DNA of 47,630 bases from Alphaproteobacteria bacterium (GCA_030614785.1 JAUWTJ010000026.1:1-47630); one strand, 5' to 3'; positions 34,103-42,841 are shown, numbered from the stretch's first letter. Notes: generated from the letters alone by a model not told the origin. A program made the numbers and translations.

Positions 34103-35041
34103 ATGAACAGATTTCTGGAACAGACCGGTGTACGTTATCCCATTATCCAGGCCCCGATGGGCTGGATCGCTCGCTCGCAACTGGCCTCGGCGGTCTCGAA
34201 TGCCGGGGCTCTGGGGATTATAGAAAGCTCGTCCGGGGATACAGCGGCGTGCCGCACGGAGATTGAGAAGATGAGCGCCCTGACCGACAAGCCGTTCGGG
34301 GTCAATCTTGCCCTGAGGTTTCTTGCCGACGACGCCATGTTGCGGTTCATTTGCGACGCATCGAATGTCAAATATGTGACGACCTCGGCGGGCAGCCCGA
34401 AGAAATGGATCAAGCCGTTGCATGATGCCGGTATTGTGGTCTATCACGCGATCGGAACCGTTGATCTGGCGATGAAATGTATTGATGCGGGCGTTGATGG
34501 TCTGGTTGTTGAGGGGGCCGAGGGCGGCGGCTTCAAGGCGCCGGAAGAGGTCTCGACGCTCGTTCTCCTGCAGGCGATCCGCGAGCAGACCGACCTTCCG
34601 ATGGTGGCGGCTGGCGGCATTGTGGACGGACGCGGGATGGCGGCGGCGTTCGCGGCAGGGGCAGAAGCTGTGCAGATGGGGACGCGGTTTGTGTCTTCGG
34701 CTGAAAGCCCGGTGCATCAAAACTTCAAACAGGCGATCCTTGATGCGCCAACCGATGGCACGCTGATGCTCAACAAAAAGTCGAGCCCGTGTTATCGTAC
34801 GCTGAAGACAGAGAGGACAGCGCATTTTTTCGATATCGGCGAGTTCGGTCCTACAGATTTTGGAAAGATCACGGACCTGTACTTTGGCGGCGATATGGAA
34901 GCCTCCATTGCCCTTGCCGGACAGTCGGCGGGCCTGATCCACGACGTGAAATCGGCAAAGACCATCATCGAGGATACGGTTTCCCAGTTTCATGAGATTG
35001 CCGGACGCATGGGTGCCATGGCCGCGTCGTCGAGTTTCTAG
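34103..35041 (+). CDS. Nitronate monooxygenase family (2-nitropropane dioxygenase-like) flavoprotein
   Basis: 312-residue FMN-dependent TIM-barrel protein. Motifs: GVRYPIIQAPMGWIAR (N-terminal FMN-binding strand), VVEGAEGGGFKAPE, PMVAAGGIVDGRGMAAAFAAGAEAVQMGTRF, the last two forming the FMN phosphate site. Members oxidise alkyl nitronates or reduce quinones or enoyl-ACP (FabK branch); all three are possible here. ATG 34103 has AGAGGAG upstream, so the open extension to 34025 is not used. Single-gene unit by spacing. Confidence 0.9.
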   Translation: MNRFLEQTGVRYPIIQAPMGWIARSQLASAVSNAGALGIIESSSGDTAACRTEIEKMSALTDKPFGVNLALRFLADDAMLRFICDASNVKYVTTSAGSPKKWIKPLHDAGIVVYHAIGTVDLAMKCIDAGVDGLVVEGAEGGGFKAPEEVSTLVLLQAIREQTDLPMVAAGGIVDGRGMAAAFAAGAEAVQMGTRFVSSAESPVHQNFKQAILDAPTDGTLMLNKKSSPCYRTLKTERTAHFFDIGEFGPTDFGKITDLYFGGDMEASIALAGQSAGLIHDVKSAKTIIEDTVSQFHEIAGRMGAMAASSSF

Positions 35042-35334
35042 CAGGCCTTTGTGATCCGGCTATCGAAAGACGGAACTGGCCCTCCCGGAGGGCATCAGCG
35101 ACCTCTCGAATGTGTGAACAAGAAATCATGAATAAAGAGCAACATGACATGCCCTTTTCAATAAGGTATGAGGGTGAAAGGCTGCCGAGCCTCTGACCGT
35201 ACAGGTCTGGCTCGCGGCTTGTGGAGGCTCCGGTCGCTATTTTGAGTTAGCCCCCGGTTCCACTACTCATAACTGGATGCTTTGCAATGCGGCTCCCATG
35301 GGGTGCGGCTGTATATGATTATTGGGAGTTTAAT
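35042..35334 (+). other. Long leader/intergenic region before the metalloprotease
   Basis: About 290 bp without a gene. It contains a GCCCTCC/GGAGGGC dyad near 35080-35095 without a T tract, probably the end of the preceding transcript, and a strongly structured GC-rich stretch at 35184-35230 described separately. No known riboswitch signature was found. Confidence 0.4.
35184..35230 (+). ncRNA. Structured leader with two alternative stems
   Basis: CGAGCC (35186-35191) can pair with GGCTCG (35209-35214), with an inner ACC/GGT pair, or the overlapping GAGCCTC (35187-35193) can pair with GAGGCTC (35224-35230). The two pairings exclude each other, as in attenuators and riboswitches. It lies 105-150 bp before the metalloprotease start. 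Not matched to a known class; it could also be chance in GC-rich DNA. Confidence 0.3.
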
Positions 35335-38037
35335 GTGAGATTTCTTACCCGAGTTCTTCGGAGCCTGTCGCTTGCACGCCTTTTGTCGGTTTCTGGCATG
35401 GCGTTTTTATTGTTGTCAGGGGTTGCGCCCGACAGTGTTGCTGCGACGCCGCCTGGCCATCCTGATGTCGTGGTCAAGGCTGAAGCGGAAAAACCATCAG
35501 AGAAAGACGCAAAAACCGACGACAAGAAGGACGACGATGAGGAAGAGGAGGAGACGCTTGAGGAGACCGTAAAGGACCTTGAGAAAATAGAAGGCCTGTT
35601 CACGTTCTACCGCGACAAGGAAGATGGCTCGCTCCTGATGGAGGTTTCCGAGGCGCAGCTGGCCGAAGGCGCCGAGTTCATCTATCACGGCGTCGTCCTC
35701 AACGGGGCTGCCGAAGTTGGATTTAATCACATCCTTGGCTCGTATGGCGAACCCTCCATTGTCAGTTTTTCCCGTTATTTTGACCGGATCGAAATTCGCA
35801 AATTGAATACGAGCTTTTACTTCGATCCGAAAAATGCGCTGTCCCATGTGTCAGATGCCAACATTCAATCCGCCCTGCTGGCGGTGGCACCGGTTGTGGC
35901 AAAGAGTGAGGACGGGACGCGCTATTTGATCGACGCAGATCCGGTTTTTCAGGACGAGGCTCTTTCGCAAATCACGCCATCGTCATTTCCGGGGCTGGAT
36001 GACAGCTTCGGGTTCAACGTTGGCGGCCTCAATGGTGATAAAACCCGGCTGGTTGATATTCGCTCCTATCCGGAAAACTCCCGTCTGATCGTTGACTACA
36101 CGTTTGATAACAGCACGCCTGTCAATTATGGCGGCCCCGACATCACCGACGGGCGCACGGTCACCATTACCTTTCAGCACTCCCTGATCGCGATGCCTGA
36201 ACCTGGCTATGTGCCACGGTTTGATGATCAGCGCGTCGGCTACTTTTCCCAACGGGTCACGGACCTTACCGATGTGTCGGTTACACCCTGGCGGGATCTG
36301 ATCGATCGGTGGCGCCTGATAAAGAAAAATCCTGAAGCAGATATTTCGGAGCCGATCACGCCGATTACATTCTGGATTGAGAATTCAACCCCGGCGGCGT
36401 ACCGCGACGCCATTCGCAACGGCATCCTTGCGTGGAACAGTTCGTTCGAGAAGGCCGGATTTCGCAATGCGATTGTAGTCAACATTCAGCCCGACGATGC
36501 TGAATGGGACGCGGGCGATATCCGGTATAATGTCATTCGCTGGATCTCTTCACCCCAGCCCTATTATGGTGGCTATGGACCAAGTCTGCCAAACCCTCGA
36601 ACAGGCGAGATCATTGCTGCCGATATCGTACTCGAGCAGGTCTATACGACGAACCGGATTATCTACACGGACCTGTTCGATGAAGCGGCTTTGCCCGCCA
36701 CCGGGCAGCACGCCGGACAAAAGCGCCTGAACGGTGTGCCGGGCCCGGAGCTTTGCGCCATGGGGCAGAGTATTCAACACAACACTCTGTTCGGGGTTGC
36801 GGCTCTGACGGCACAGGGTGCGAGCGATGAAGAGATCGGCGACCTTGTCGAAGAGGGGCTTTATGAGCTTGCGCTTCATGAAGTGGGGCACACGCTGGGT
36901 CTTATGCACAATATGAAAGGCACGCAAGCCGTTCCCTATGAAGATATTCACAGCACAGAAAGAAAGGCAAAGGGTTGGCTGACGGGGTCGATAATGGACT
37001 ACACGCCGATCAACATCAATCCTGACAGGGAAAAACAGGGGCTCTATTATTCCGTTGCCCCGGGCCCCTACGACGACTGGGCTATTGAATTTGGATATCG
37101 CACGCCTCTGAATGATCCGCAGGCAGAAGAGACCCGGGTCAAGACTCTTCTGGCCCGCTCAACCGAGCCCGAGCTGGCCTTTGGTAATGATGCAGATGAT
37201 ATGCGTAGTCCCGAGGGAGGCATTGATCCTCGTATCATGGTTGATGACCTGACAGATAATGCCATTCAATATGGCATCGATCGGATGGCGTTCATTGATG
37301 CGCGGCTCGTTGATTTGAAATCTAAATTCGAGAAAGACGGAGATACCTGGGACAGTCTTCGTACGGCTTACTTTATCCTGACCGGGCAAAAAGCAACGCA
37401 GGCAAGGGTCATCACCAACTACATCGGCGGGGTTTATCTGGAGCGCTCCGAGATCGGTCAACCAAGGTCCAAAGATCCTTACACACCTGTCGCCGGGAAC
37501 GATCAGCGCCGTGCAATGGCGGCGCTGGGTGAGTATGTGTTTGCCCCGGAGGCCTGGACTGTTCCTGAGGAGTTGATCCGGCATCTGCAGAAAAAGCGTC
37601 GCGGGTATGAACAATGGGGGCAGGAAGACCCAAGGGTGCATGACCGTGTTTTGCGCATGCAGGCCCAGGTGCTTGAAACCTTGCTGCATGCCAATACCAC
37701 TCAGCGTATGCTCGACTCAACGCTCTACGGCAATGACTACCCACCTGCGGAGGTCCTGCGGGATCTGACCGACGCCATCTTCAGTGCTGACTTGAGGACA
37801 TCGGTGAACACCTATCGGCAAAACCTGCAGATCTACTACACGGAGTTACTTGTTGGAATTGCCGGCGGGAACAGCGCCCGGGCGTATCCTGTTCAGTCGG
37901 CGGCGCTTCAGCAATTGAAGCGTATTGACCGGATGGAACGACAGGCAAAATCGCGTGACGTGGCGACGGCGGCGCACCGCGGGCATGTGCGCCATATCAT
38001 CGAGACGGCGCTTTATGGCCGGGCCTCGCGGATGTAG
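35335..38037 (+). CDS. Large exported zinc-dependent metalloprotease (DUF5117/DUF4953 type)
   Basis: About 900 residues with an N-terminal signal peptide (LARLLSVSGMAFLLLSGVAPDSVAA), an acidic low-complexity linker (DDKKDDDEEEEETLEE), a long beta-rich region, and a metzincin-like zinc site LHEVGHTLGLMH (HExxHxxGxxH, first His near 515), followed by SIMDYTP, which provides the Met-turn. Layout matches a family of bacterial zinc-dependent metalloproteases carrying DUF5117/5118 and DUF4953, found mostly in Bacteroidetes and Proteobacteria. Predicted periplasmic or extracellular. GTG at 35335 is preferred because GGGAG sits 6 bases upstream; an ATG at 35287 would add 16 residues before the signal peptide. 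Terminator follows. Confidence 0.85.
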   Translation: MRFLTRVLRSLSLARLLSVSGMAFLLLSGVAPDSVAATPPGHPDVVVKAEAEKPSEKDAKTDDKKDDDEEEEETLEETVKDLEKIEGLFTFYRDKEDGSLLMEVSEAQLAEGAEFIYHGVVLNGAAEVGFNHILGSYGEPSIVSFSRYFDRIEIRKLNTSFYFDPKNALSHVSDANIQSALLAVAPVVAKSEDGTRYLIDADPVFQDEALSQITPSSFPGLDDSFGFNVGGLNGDKTRLVDIRSYPENSRLIVDYTFDNSTPVNYGGPDITDGRTVTITFQHSLIAMPEPGYVPRFDDQRVGYFSQRVTDLTDVSVTPWRDLIDRWRLIKKNPEADISEPITPITFWIENSTPAAYRDAIRNGILAWNSSFEKAGFRNAIVVNIQPDDAEWDAGDIRYNVIRWISSPQPYYGGYGPSLPNPRTGEIIAADIVLEQVYTTNRIIYTDLFDEAALPATGQHAGQKRLNGVPGPELCAMGQSIQHNTLFGVAALTAQGASDEEIGDLVEEGLYELALHEVGHTLGLMHNMKGTQAVPYEDIHSTERKAKGWLTGSIMDYTPININPDREKQGLYYSVAPGPYDDWAIEFGYRTPLNDPQAEETRVKTLLARSTEPELAFGNDADDMRSPEGGIDPRIMVDDLTDNAIQYGIDRMAFIDARLVDLKSKFEKDGDTWDSLRTAYFILTGQKATQARVITNYIGGVYLERSEIGQPRSKDPYTPVAGNDQRRAMAALGEYVFAPEAWTVPEELIRHLQKKRRGYEQWGQEDPRVHDRVLRMQAQVLETLLHANTTQRMLDSTLYGNDYPPAEVLRDLTDAIFSADLRTSVNTYRQNLQIYYTELLVGIAGGNSARAYPVQSAALQQLKRIDRMERQAKSRDVATAAHRGHVRHIIETALYGRASRM

Positions 38038-38057
38038 TCGGCAGGACTGTGGAACAG

Positions 38058-38091
38058 AACAGGGCTCGGAAACTTCCGAGCCCTGTTTTTT
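38058..38091 (+). terminator. Intrinsic terminator of the metalloprotease gene
   Basis: AACAGGGCTCGGA (38058-38070), loop AACT, TCCGAGCCCTGTT (38075-38087), then a run of T to 38091. Perfect 13-bp stem. It also separates this unit from the convergent quorum-sensing locus. Confidence 0.92.
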
Positions 38092-38162
38092 GACTATGTT
38101 AGCAGCAGCTGGCGGACACATATTCGAACCAGAAAGCGGCACACGCGATTTGTCGATGCGCT

Positions 38163-38384
38163 CTAGTGGACGCGGTTTGTCGCACTTTCAGACAGTTTTT
38201 CGCAGGCGAATTCTATTTCGTAGTCATCGAGGAGATCCTCGATGCCATTTGCAAGATCCATTCGCCTTTGAGAGACCGCTTGAACGGCGAGAAATCTGAG
38301 ACACAGCATGATGCCTTCTATGCTTCCGGTCTTGCCTATTATGTTTGTAAACACTGTATCCATTGTCCTGTCTTCATTACTCAT
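38163..38384 (-). CDS. Small protein of unknown function, candidate quorum-sensing target
   Basis: Predicted 73-residue protein, mostly helical in character, with an acidic stretch IEDLLDDYEIEFACEKL and no signal peptide. No family recognised. It is supported by a good ribosome site (GGAGAG, 5 bases before ATG 38384) and by a 20-bp lux-box palindrome at 38459-38478, 74 bp upstream of the start, in the correct position for LuxR control. It is the next gene downstream of luxI on the same strand, so it may also be reached by read-through. The opposite-strand frame over the same bases (38166-38387) has no ribosome site. Existence is probable; function unknown. Confidence 0.6.
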   Translation of the reverse strand: MSNEDRTMDTVFTNIIGKTGSIEGIMLCLRFLAVQAVSQRRMDLANGIEDLLDDYEIEFACEKLSESATNRVH

Positions 38385-38458
38385 TGATACTCTCCATTAC
38401 CTGGTCGGTTGACCGTGAACTTATTGCTTCGTGTCTACCTTCTGAGGAACGTTCTGCG

Positions 38459-38478
38459 TAGTATCGGAACCGATACGC
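38459..38478. promoter_or_regulatory. lux box 2, upstream of the 73-residue gene
   Basis: TAGTATCGGAACCGATACGC, with a perfect core palindrome GTATCGGAACCGATAC. Identical at 16 of 20 positions to the box upstream of luxI (39148-39167). It lies 5 bp beyond the luxI stop codon, and could also act as a hairpin in the luxI transcript. Confidence 0.7.
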
Positions 38479-38483
38479 CGGAG

Positions 38484-39095
38484 TCAGGCAGCAACTTCAA
38501 TGCGTTGGGCGGGCTCCCAAAAAGATGCGTTCTGGCGCATTCTGGCGACAGTTTCCCTCGAGAATGGCTGGGTTTTGATGGCCATATGGGCTTCCCCATC
38601 AAACATTTTAATCTCTCCCAGTGGTATAAAAGGTTCGGCCTTTCGCTTGAGGCCCTGGCGAAAGATCCTGTGGGCTCCGAAGAACAGGGCCTGATTGGCG
38701 CCAAGATCGAGCAGATAATCCATACACCCGATCGAAAGACGCAGCCAGGCCATCCCCATATCCTCTTTGTTCATGGATTGATCGACCATGAACCGGGTGT
38801 TTTCGAAGAGTTTTGGTGATTTTGGCGCAGGCCTGTCGAGGAATTCAGGCCATAGTGTTTCGACCATATAGGGTGATGTGGTGGGCAAGAGGCGGCAGCA
38901 GGCGCGCGCACGTCCCCGATCATCACGCACCAGAACATAGTGGGCGACAGGCGTGTCAAATTCATCGAACTCCATGCTGTCATGGGTCCGTCCCCCGTCC
39001 CATGCTTGACGATCAATAAATTCTTTCTTGCGCAAATGGGCCTGATCGTAGAACGAGGACCCCGTCATTGTTTTAAAAGTGAATGTTTCAATCAT
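38484..39095 (-). CDS. luxI: Acyl-homoserine-lactone synthase (LuxI family)
   Basis: 203-residue autoinducer synthase that makes an N-acyl-homoserine lactone from SAM and an acyl-ACP or acyl-CoA. Conserved positions are present: Arg and Phe in LRKKEFIDRQAW with the Trp, Asp pair in EFDEFDTPVAHYVLV, Arg in ACCRLLPTTSPYM, and Glu-Arg in FENTRFMV. The C-terminal acyl-binding region (RQGLKRKAEPFIPLGEI) does not reveal the chain. The window's wealth of unusual acyl-CoA enzymes makes a non-standard acyl group possible, but this is only a thought. Start ATG 39095 is preceded by AAGGAGG with a 6-base spacer, embedded in a 10-bp inverted repeat. A lux box lies about 52 bp upstream. The partner luxR gene is broken. 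The symbol is the family name, not a species-specific one. Confidence 0.93.
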   Translation of the reverse strand: MIETFTFKTMTGSSFYDQAHLRKKEFIDRQAWDGGRTHDSMEFDEFDTPVAHYVLVRDDRGRARACCRLLPTTSPYMVETLWPEFLDRPAPKSPKLFENTRFMVDQSMNKEDMGMAWLRLSIGCMDYLLDLGANQALFFGAHRIFRQGLKRKAEPFIPLGEIKMFDGEAHMAIKTQPFSRETVARMRQNASFWEPAQRIEVAA

Positions 39096-39122
39096 TTGTT
39101 ACCTCCTTGGTTGAGGTAACAA
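39096..39122 (-). promoter_or_regulatory. Perfect 10-bp inverted repeat enclosing the luxI ribosome-binding site
   Basis: On the minus strand TTGTTACCTC, loop AACCAAG, GAGGTAACAA, directly followed by the luxI ATG. The Shine-Dalgarno AAGGAGG is in the loop-proximal part of the 3' arm, so a transcript containing both arms would hide it. Alternatively, the DNA palindrome may be an operator. If transcription from lux box 1 starts about 42 bases from the box centre (near 39115), the 5' arm would be mostly missing from that transcript. Confidence 0.65.
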
Positions 39123-39147
39123 ACTGCGCCTGGTCGTTTTGTGATGG

Positions 39148-39167
39148 TAGTATCGAAAGCGATACTA
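39148..39167. promoter_or_regulatory. lux box 1, upstream of luxI
   Basis: Perfect 20-bp palindrome TAGTATCGAAAGCGATACTA (8-bp arms, 4-base centre), the length and symmetry of LuxR-type binding sites, in the 85-bp gap between luxR and luxI. No good -10 hexamer is visible at the expected distance. Confidence 0.8.
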
Positions 39168-39180
39168 TTGTCTGATTGGG

Positions 39181-39899
39181 CTACTGATCATTGGGACGAA
39201 ACCAGTCGGGGCGTACGACGCCAAGTCCGACAAGTTTTACGATAGCACGTATGCGGCCGTTTTCTCCGGTCTTCTCATAGACTTCACCGAGGCGTTTGCG
39301 CACAGCAACTTCGCTGACGCCGCAAATATCCGCAGTATCCTGAGCAGACTTTCCTTCCGCAATCCAGTGAGCGTATTTCAGTTCTGCGGGCGTCAGCAAG
39401 TTTTTTTCCAGTTCGGACGATAGTTGCAGGCGCTGGCTGTGATAGAGGCCGGCGACGGCATTGAGTGCTGCAAGCTCGGCCCTGGTCGGGGCATCCGGAC
39501 GCCCGGAAAACGACATGGCATGGAAAGCGCCGGGCGAACGCAGGCAAAGCGAGACACCGTTTGTCAGGCCGGCATCATGGGCTTCGCTCAGGCAGAGACG
39601 TCCGCGATCAGTCGCCGCGGCTTCACAATCGCGCCACAGGATCGGAGCGGATGCGTAGGGCAACAGGGCAAAGACCGGATCAACACGGACACGTATTTTT
39701 CTTTGACATAGTGGGTCCACCATTCAGTGCTGGTGGTTGTGTAGATAAATGTGTCTGATACGACACCATTGCCATAGGTCACAAAGGGGTAGCCAAACAG
39801 CTCCCGGACGACTTCCAGGAACAGCTTGTCCAGGGCGTTGATGGATGTCTGGGCTTCATATTTTTCAGCAAACTTTGAAAACCCGCTCAGACCGTTCAT
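39181..39899 (-). pseudogene. luxR: LuxR family quorum-sensing regulator, interrupted by a frameshift
   Basis: The N-terminal autoinducer-binding part (from ATG 39899 with GGAGAGG upstream: FAEKYEAQTSINALDKLF... STEWWTHYVKEKYV) and the rest (RVDPVFALLPYASAPILWRDC ... HTH LTPAELKYAHWIAEGKSAQDTADICGVSEVAVRKRL) are in different frames, overlapping at about 39588-39723. Removing one GT from the GTGT at 39692-39689 (ACAC on the plus strand) restores KEKYVRVDPVF with the family's exact Tyr-to-Asp-Pro spacing. The conserved W, Y, D, P, W and G of the ligand pocket are all present. So this is either a recent inactivation, phase variation or a sequencing error. As written, only a 180-residue C-terminal fragment (start at 39723) or a truncated N-terminal product can be made. 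Confidence 0.85.
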
Positions 39900-40152
39900 A
39901 TCCTCTCCAACCCTTCTGCTTTCACCAAACTCCATACAATGGCGAAAGCGGCATCTCTTCTAGCATATTTCCGACAATGATTGAACGGCGTCCTCGAGTG
40001 GTAATAATTGAATTTTCGTCAGCTATTTCTCTTCATACGTGTGTGTGGGCGTTTCGGCCCAAAGAGCGTGCCAGCAAGAATGGTGTTTCGCCTGGTCTTT
40101 TCAGAACAAAGTCGCTAAGACGGCGGCGACAGGTGAATTTGTGGGAAATTTT

Positions 40153-41481
40153 GTGAAAAATCTGAACAAAAAAGCGCCGCAGGTCGGGTTTGTTTCTCTT
40201 GGCTGCCCCAAGGCTCTGGTGGATTCTGAACGTATTTTGACGCGCCTTCGCGCCGAGGGATACGAGATATCGCCGTCTTATGAGGGCGCAGATGTTGTTG
40301 TCGTGAATACCTGTGGTTTTATCGACAGTGCCCGCGCGGAAAGTTTTGATGCAATATCTGAAGCCATGGCGGCGAACGGCAAGGTGATTGTCACCGGATG
40401 TCTCGGGGTGGACGAGGCCGGGATTCGCGAGGTTGCGCCAAAAGTTTTGAGTGTCACCGGTCCGCAGCAATATGAGCAGGTGATCGAAGCGGTACACCGG
40501 GTCGTGCCTCCGATGCATGATCCGCATGTCGATCTGCTGCCGCCTGGCGGGATCAAGTTGACACCGCGCCACTATGCCTATTTGAAGATTTCGGAAGGCT
40601 GCAACAACCGTTGCAGCTTTTGTATTATTCCGCAGCTCAGAGGGGATCTGGTTTCTCGTCCGATCACCGACGTGATGCGTGAAGCCGAAGCTCTGGCTTC
40701 GGCGGGGGTTAAAGAGCTGCTTGTGGTCTCCCAGGACACAAGCGCCTATGGTCTTGATATCAAATATGCCGGCGGCTTATGGCGAGATTGTGTACTGGAA
40801 ACACGCCTCAAGGATCTGGCCGAAGGGCTTGGGGATTTGGGTCTGTGGACCCGGCTGCATTACCTTTATCCTTATCCGCATGTAGACAGTATCATTCCGC
40901 TTATGGCTGAGGGCAAGATCCTGCCTTACATCGATATTCCTTTCCAGCATGCTCATCCGGCTGTCCTGAAGGCGATGCGCCGCCCGGCCCATCAGGAAAA
41001 GGTTCTTGAGCGCATCAGGGGCTGGCGGGAGATCTGTCCGGACCTGACGATCCGTTCAACCTTCATCGTCGGGTTTCCCGGTGAGGGTGAAGAAGAATTT
41101 GAATATTTGCTGGACTGGCTGAGAGAGGCTGAAATTGATCGCCTCGGGGCTTTCAGGTTTGAATCGGTCAAGGGTGCCCCGGCCAGTGACCTTGAAGGCG
41201 CGGTGCCGCAGACTGTGAAAGACGAGCGCTATGAGCGCCTTATGGAAGTGCAACAGACTATCAGCCTGAAGCGCCAGCTTGCCAAAGTGGGCCGCACGAT
41301 TGATGTTATCATTGACGAAGTTGATGAAGAAGGCGCCATTGGGCGCAGCAAGGGAGACGCCCCGGAGATCGACGGATCGGTTTTTGTTGCCGGTGGCGAA
41401 GCCCTTGTTCCAGGCGCGATTGTCAAGGCAACGGTTACAAATGCGGATGCCTATGACTTGTGGGCTGAGCTTGCTGAATAG
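40153..41481 (+). CDS. rimO: Ribosomal protein uS12 methylthiotransferase RimO
   Basis: About 442 residues, the normal length. RimO adds a methylthio group to Asp89 of ribosomal protein S12, using two 4Fe-4S clusters and SAM. N-terminal UPF0004 domain with cluster-ligand Cys in [14 protein letters not shown] (Cys18), NTCGFI and TGCLG; radical-SAM triad CNNRCSFC (Cys150, 154, 157); C-terminal TRAM domain ending in [30 protein letters not shown] and [16 protein letters not shown] are typical of RimO. GTG 40153 with GGGA upstream is chosen from several in-frame starts (40039, 40141), as it gives the standard N-terminus. Divergent from luxR. Confidence 0.95.
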   Translation: MKNLNKKAPQVGFVSLGCPKALVDSERILTRLRAEGYEISPSYEGADVVVVNTCGFIDSARAESFDAISEAMAANGKVIVTGCLGVDEAGIREVAPKVLSVTGPQQYEQVIEAVHRVVPPMHDPHVDLLPPGGIKLTPRHYAYLKISEGCNNRCSFCIIPQLRGDLVSRPITDVMREAEALASAGVKELLVVSQDTSAYGLDIKYAGGLWRDCVLETRLKDLAEGLGDLGLWTRLHYLYPYPHVDSIIPLMAEGKILPYIDIPFQHAHPAVLKAMRRPAHQEKVLERIRGWREICPDLTIRSTFIVGFPGEGEEEFEYLLDWLREAEIDRLGAFRFESVKGAPASDLEGAVPQTVKDERYERLMEVQQTISLKRQLAKVGRTIDVIIDEVDEEGAIGRSKGDAPEIDGSVFVAGGEALVPGAIVKATVTNADAYDLWAELAE

Positions 41482-41650
41482 GCTAACGGGCCCTGCGGGT
41501 TTCTGTTGATTCCTGTCGGTGTTGGATGGTTTCCAGGAAAGGTTCCCGGTCAAGCGGGCCTTTTGACATTGCTCTTCATGGACAAAAAGCTAAAATGTGG
41601 CCCAACAGCACAACGCTGATAATGATAATAAAAAACTGGGAGTAGTGCCA

Positions 41651-42841
41651 ATGAGCGACCTGGAAGCCTTCCGCGGCGAAACGCGGGCCTGGCTGGAAGA
41701 AAACTGTCCACCAACCATGCGCACGCCGATGACGTCGGAAGATGAAACCGTGTGGGGTGGCCGCAGGGAAAAATACACCAACCCCGAAGCGAAACTGTGG
41801 CTCGACCGTATGGGCGGCAAAGGCTGGACGGCGCCGAACTGGCCAAAAGAATATGGCGGCGGCGGCCTGTCAAAGGAAGAGGCCAAAGTCCTCGGCCAGG
41901 AACTGGGCCGTATTGGCGCGCGGCCGGCGTTGGCCAGTTTCGGTCTGTGGATGCTGGGACCGGTGCTGCTTGAATATGCCACCGAGGAGCAGAAACAGAG
42001 ATTTCTGCCGCAGATTGTCCGCGGTGAGATCCGCTGGTGTCAGGGTTATTCAGAGCCGGGTGCCGGGTCCGATCTTGCCGGTCTTCAGACCCGTGCCGTT
42101 CTCGACGGTGACGAATGGGTGATCAATGGCCAGAAGGTCTGGACATCGTTTGCCGACATGGCGGACTGCATCTTTTGTCTGGTGCGGACTGACACGTCGA
42201 CGAAGCATGAAGGGATCTCCTTTTTGCTGATCGATATGGATCAATCGGGCGTGACGACCAAACCGATTAAACTGATCTCCGGCTCGTCGCCGTTCTGTGA
42301 GACATTCCTGGATGACGCAAAGACGCCAAAGGATAATCTGATTGGCCGCGAAAACGGTGGCTGGGAGATTGCCAAGAAGCTTTTGATGCACGAGCGCACC
42401 AATATTTCTTCCGGCGGTTTCGGCGGCGGTGGCCGCATGACCCCGATCGAGGCTGTTGCCAAGGAGTATCTTGGCGAGGTTGATGGCAGGATTGGCGATG
42501 CGGTGCTGCGGGACAAGATTGTTGCTCACAAGATGCGCGAACGTGCCTTTGGCTTGACTGTGAAACGCTCGCAGGCCGAGGCGAAGGCCGGAGAGGTCTC
42601 GCCTGCGTCCTCCATCATCAAATATATTGCGGCGGAGATGAACAAGTCTCGCCTGGAAATGTTGTTTGAAGTGATGGGGCTGCAGACCCTTGGCTGGGAA
42701 GGAGACTATTTCTCTGACTTTGGCCTCGGGACAACGCGAGGCATGCTGCGCTCCAAGGCGAATTCCATCGAAGGCGGGACGAGCGAGATCAATCTCAATG
42801 TTGTTGCCAAGCGCGTCCTCGGGCTGCGCGACCATCAATAG
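41651..42841 (+). CDS. Acyl-CoA dehydrogenase, large subunit type
   Basis: 396-residue acyl-CoA dehydrogenase. Motifs: WTAPNWPKEYGGGGLSKEEAKV, RWCQGYSEPGAGSDLAGLQTRA, WVINGQKVWTSFADMADCIF and the C-terminal FGLGTTRGMLRSKANSIEGGTSEINLN, in which the residue just before the GT of the TSEI segment is Gly rather than the Glu of YEGT-type enzymes. ATG 41651 has GGGAG upstream; GTG at 41597 is less likely. Followed after 33 bp by a shorter acyl-CoA dehydrogenase, so the two probably form one heteromeric enzyme. Confidence 0.92.
   Translation: MSDLEAFRGETRAWLEENCPPTMRTPMTSEDETVWGGRREKYTNPEAKLWLDRMGGKGWTAPNWPKEYGGGGLSKEEAKVLGQELGRIGARPALASFGLWMLGPVLLEYATEEQKQRFLPQIVRGEIRWCQGYSEPGAGSDLAGLQTRAVLDGDEWVINGQKVWTSFADMADCIFCLVRTDTSTKHEGISFLLIDMDQSGVTTKPIKLISGSSPFCETFLDDAKTPKDNLIGRENGGWEIAKKLLMHERTNISSGGFGGGGRMTPIEAVAKEYLGEVDGRIGDAVLRDKIVAHKMRERAFGLTVKRSQAEAKAGEVSPASSIIKYIAAEMNKSRLEMLFEVMGLQTLGWEGDYFSDFGLGTTRGMLRSKANSIEGGTSEINLNVVAKRVLGLRDHQ

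Noticed and set aside
34028-34993. 321-codon minus-strand open frame
   Set aside because: Antisense to the nitronate monooxygenase; no ribosome site or motif.
38166-38387. 73-codon plus-strand frame opposite the small lux-box gene
   Set aside because: No ribosome site, and the lux box points to the minus strand.
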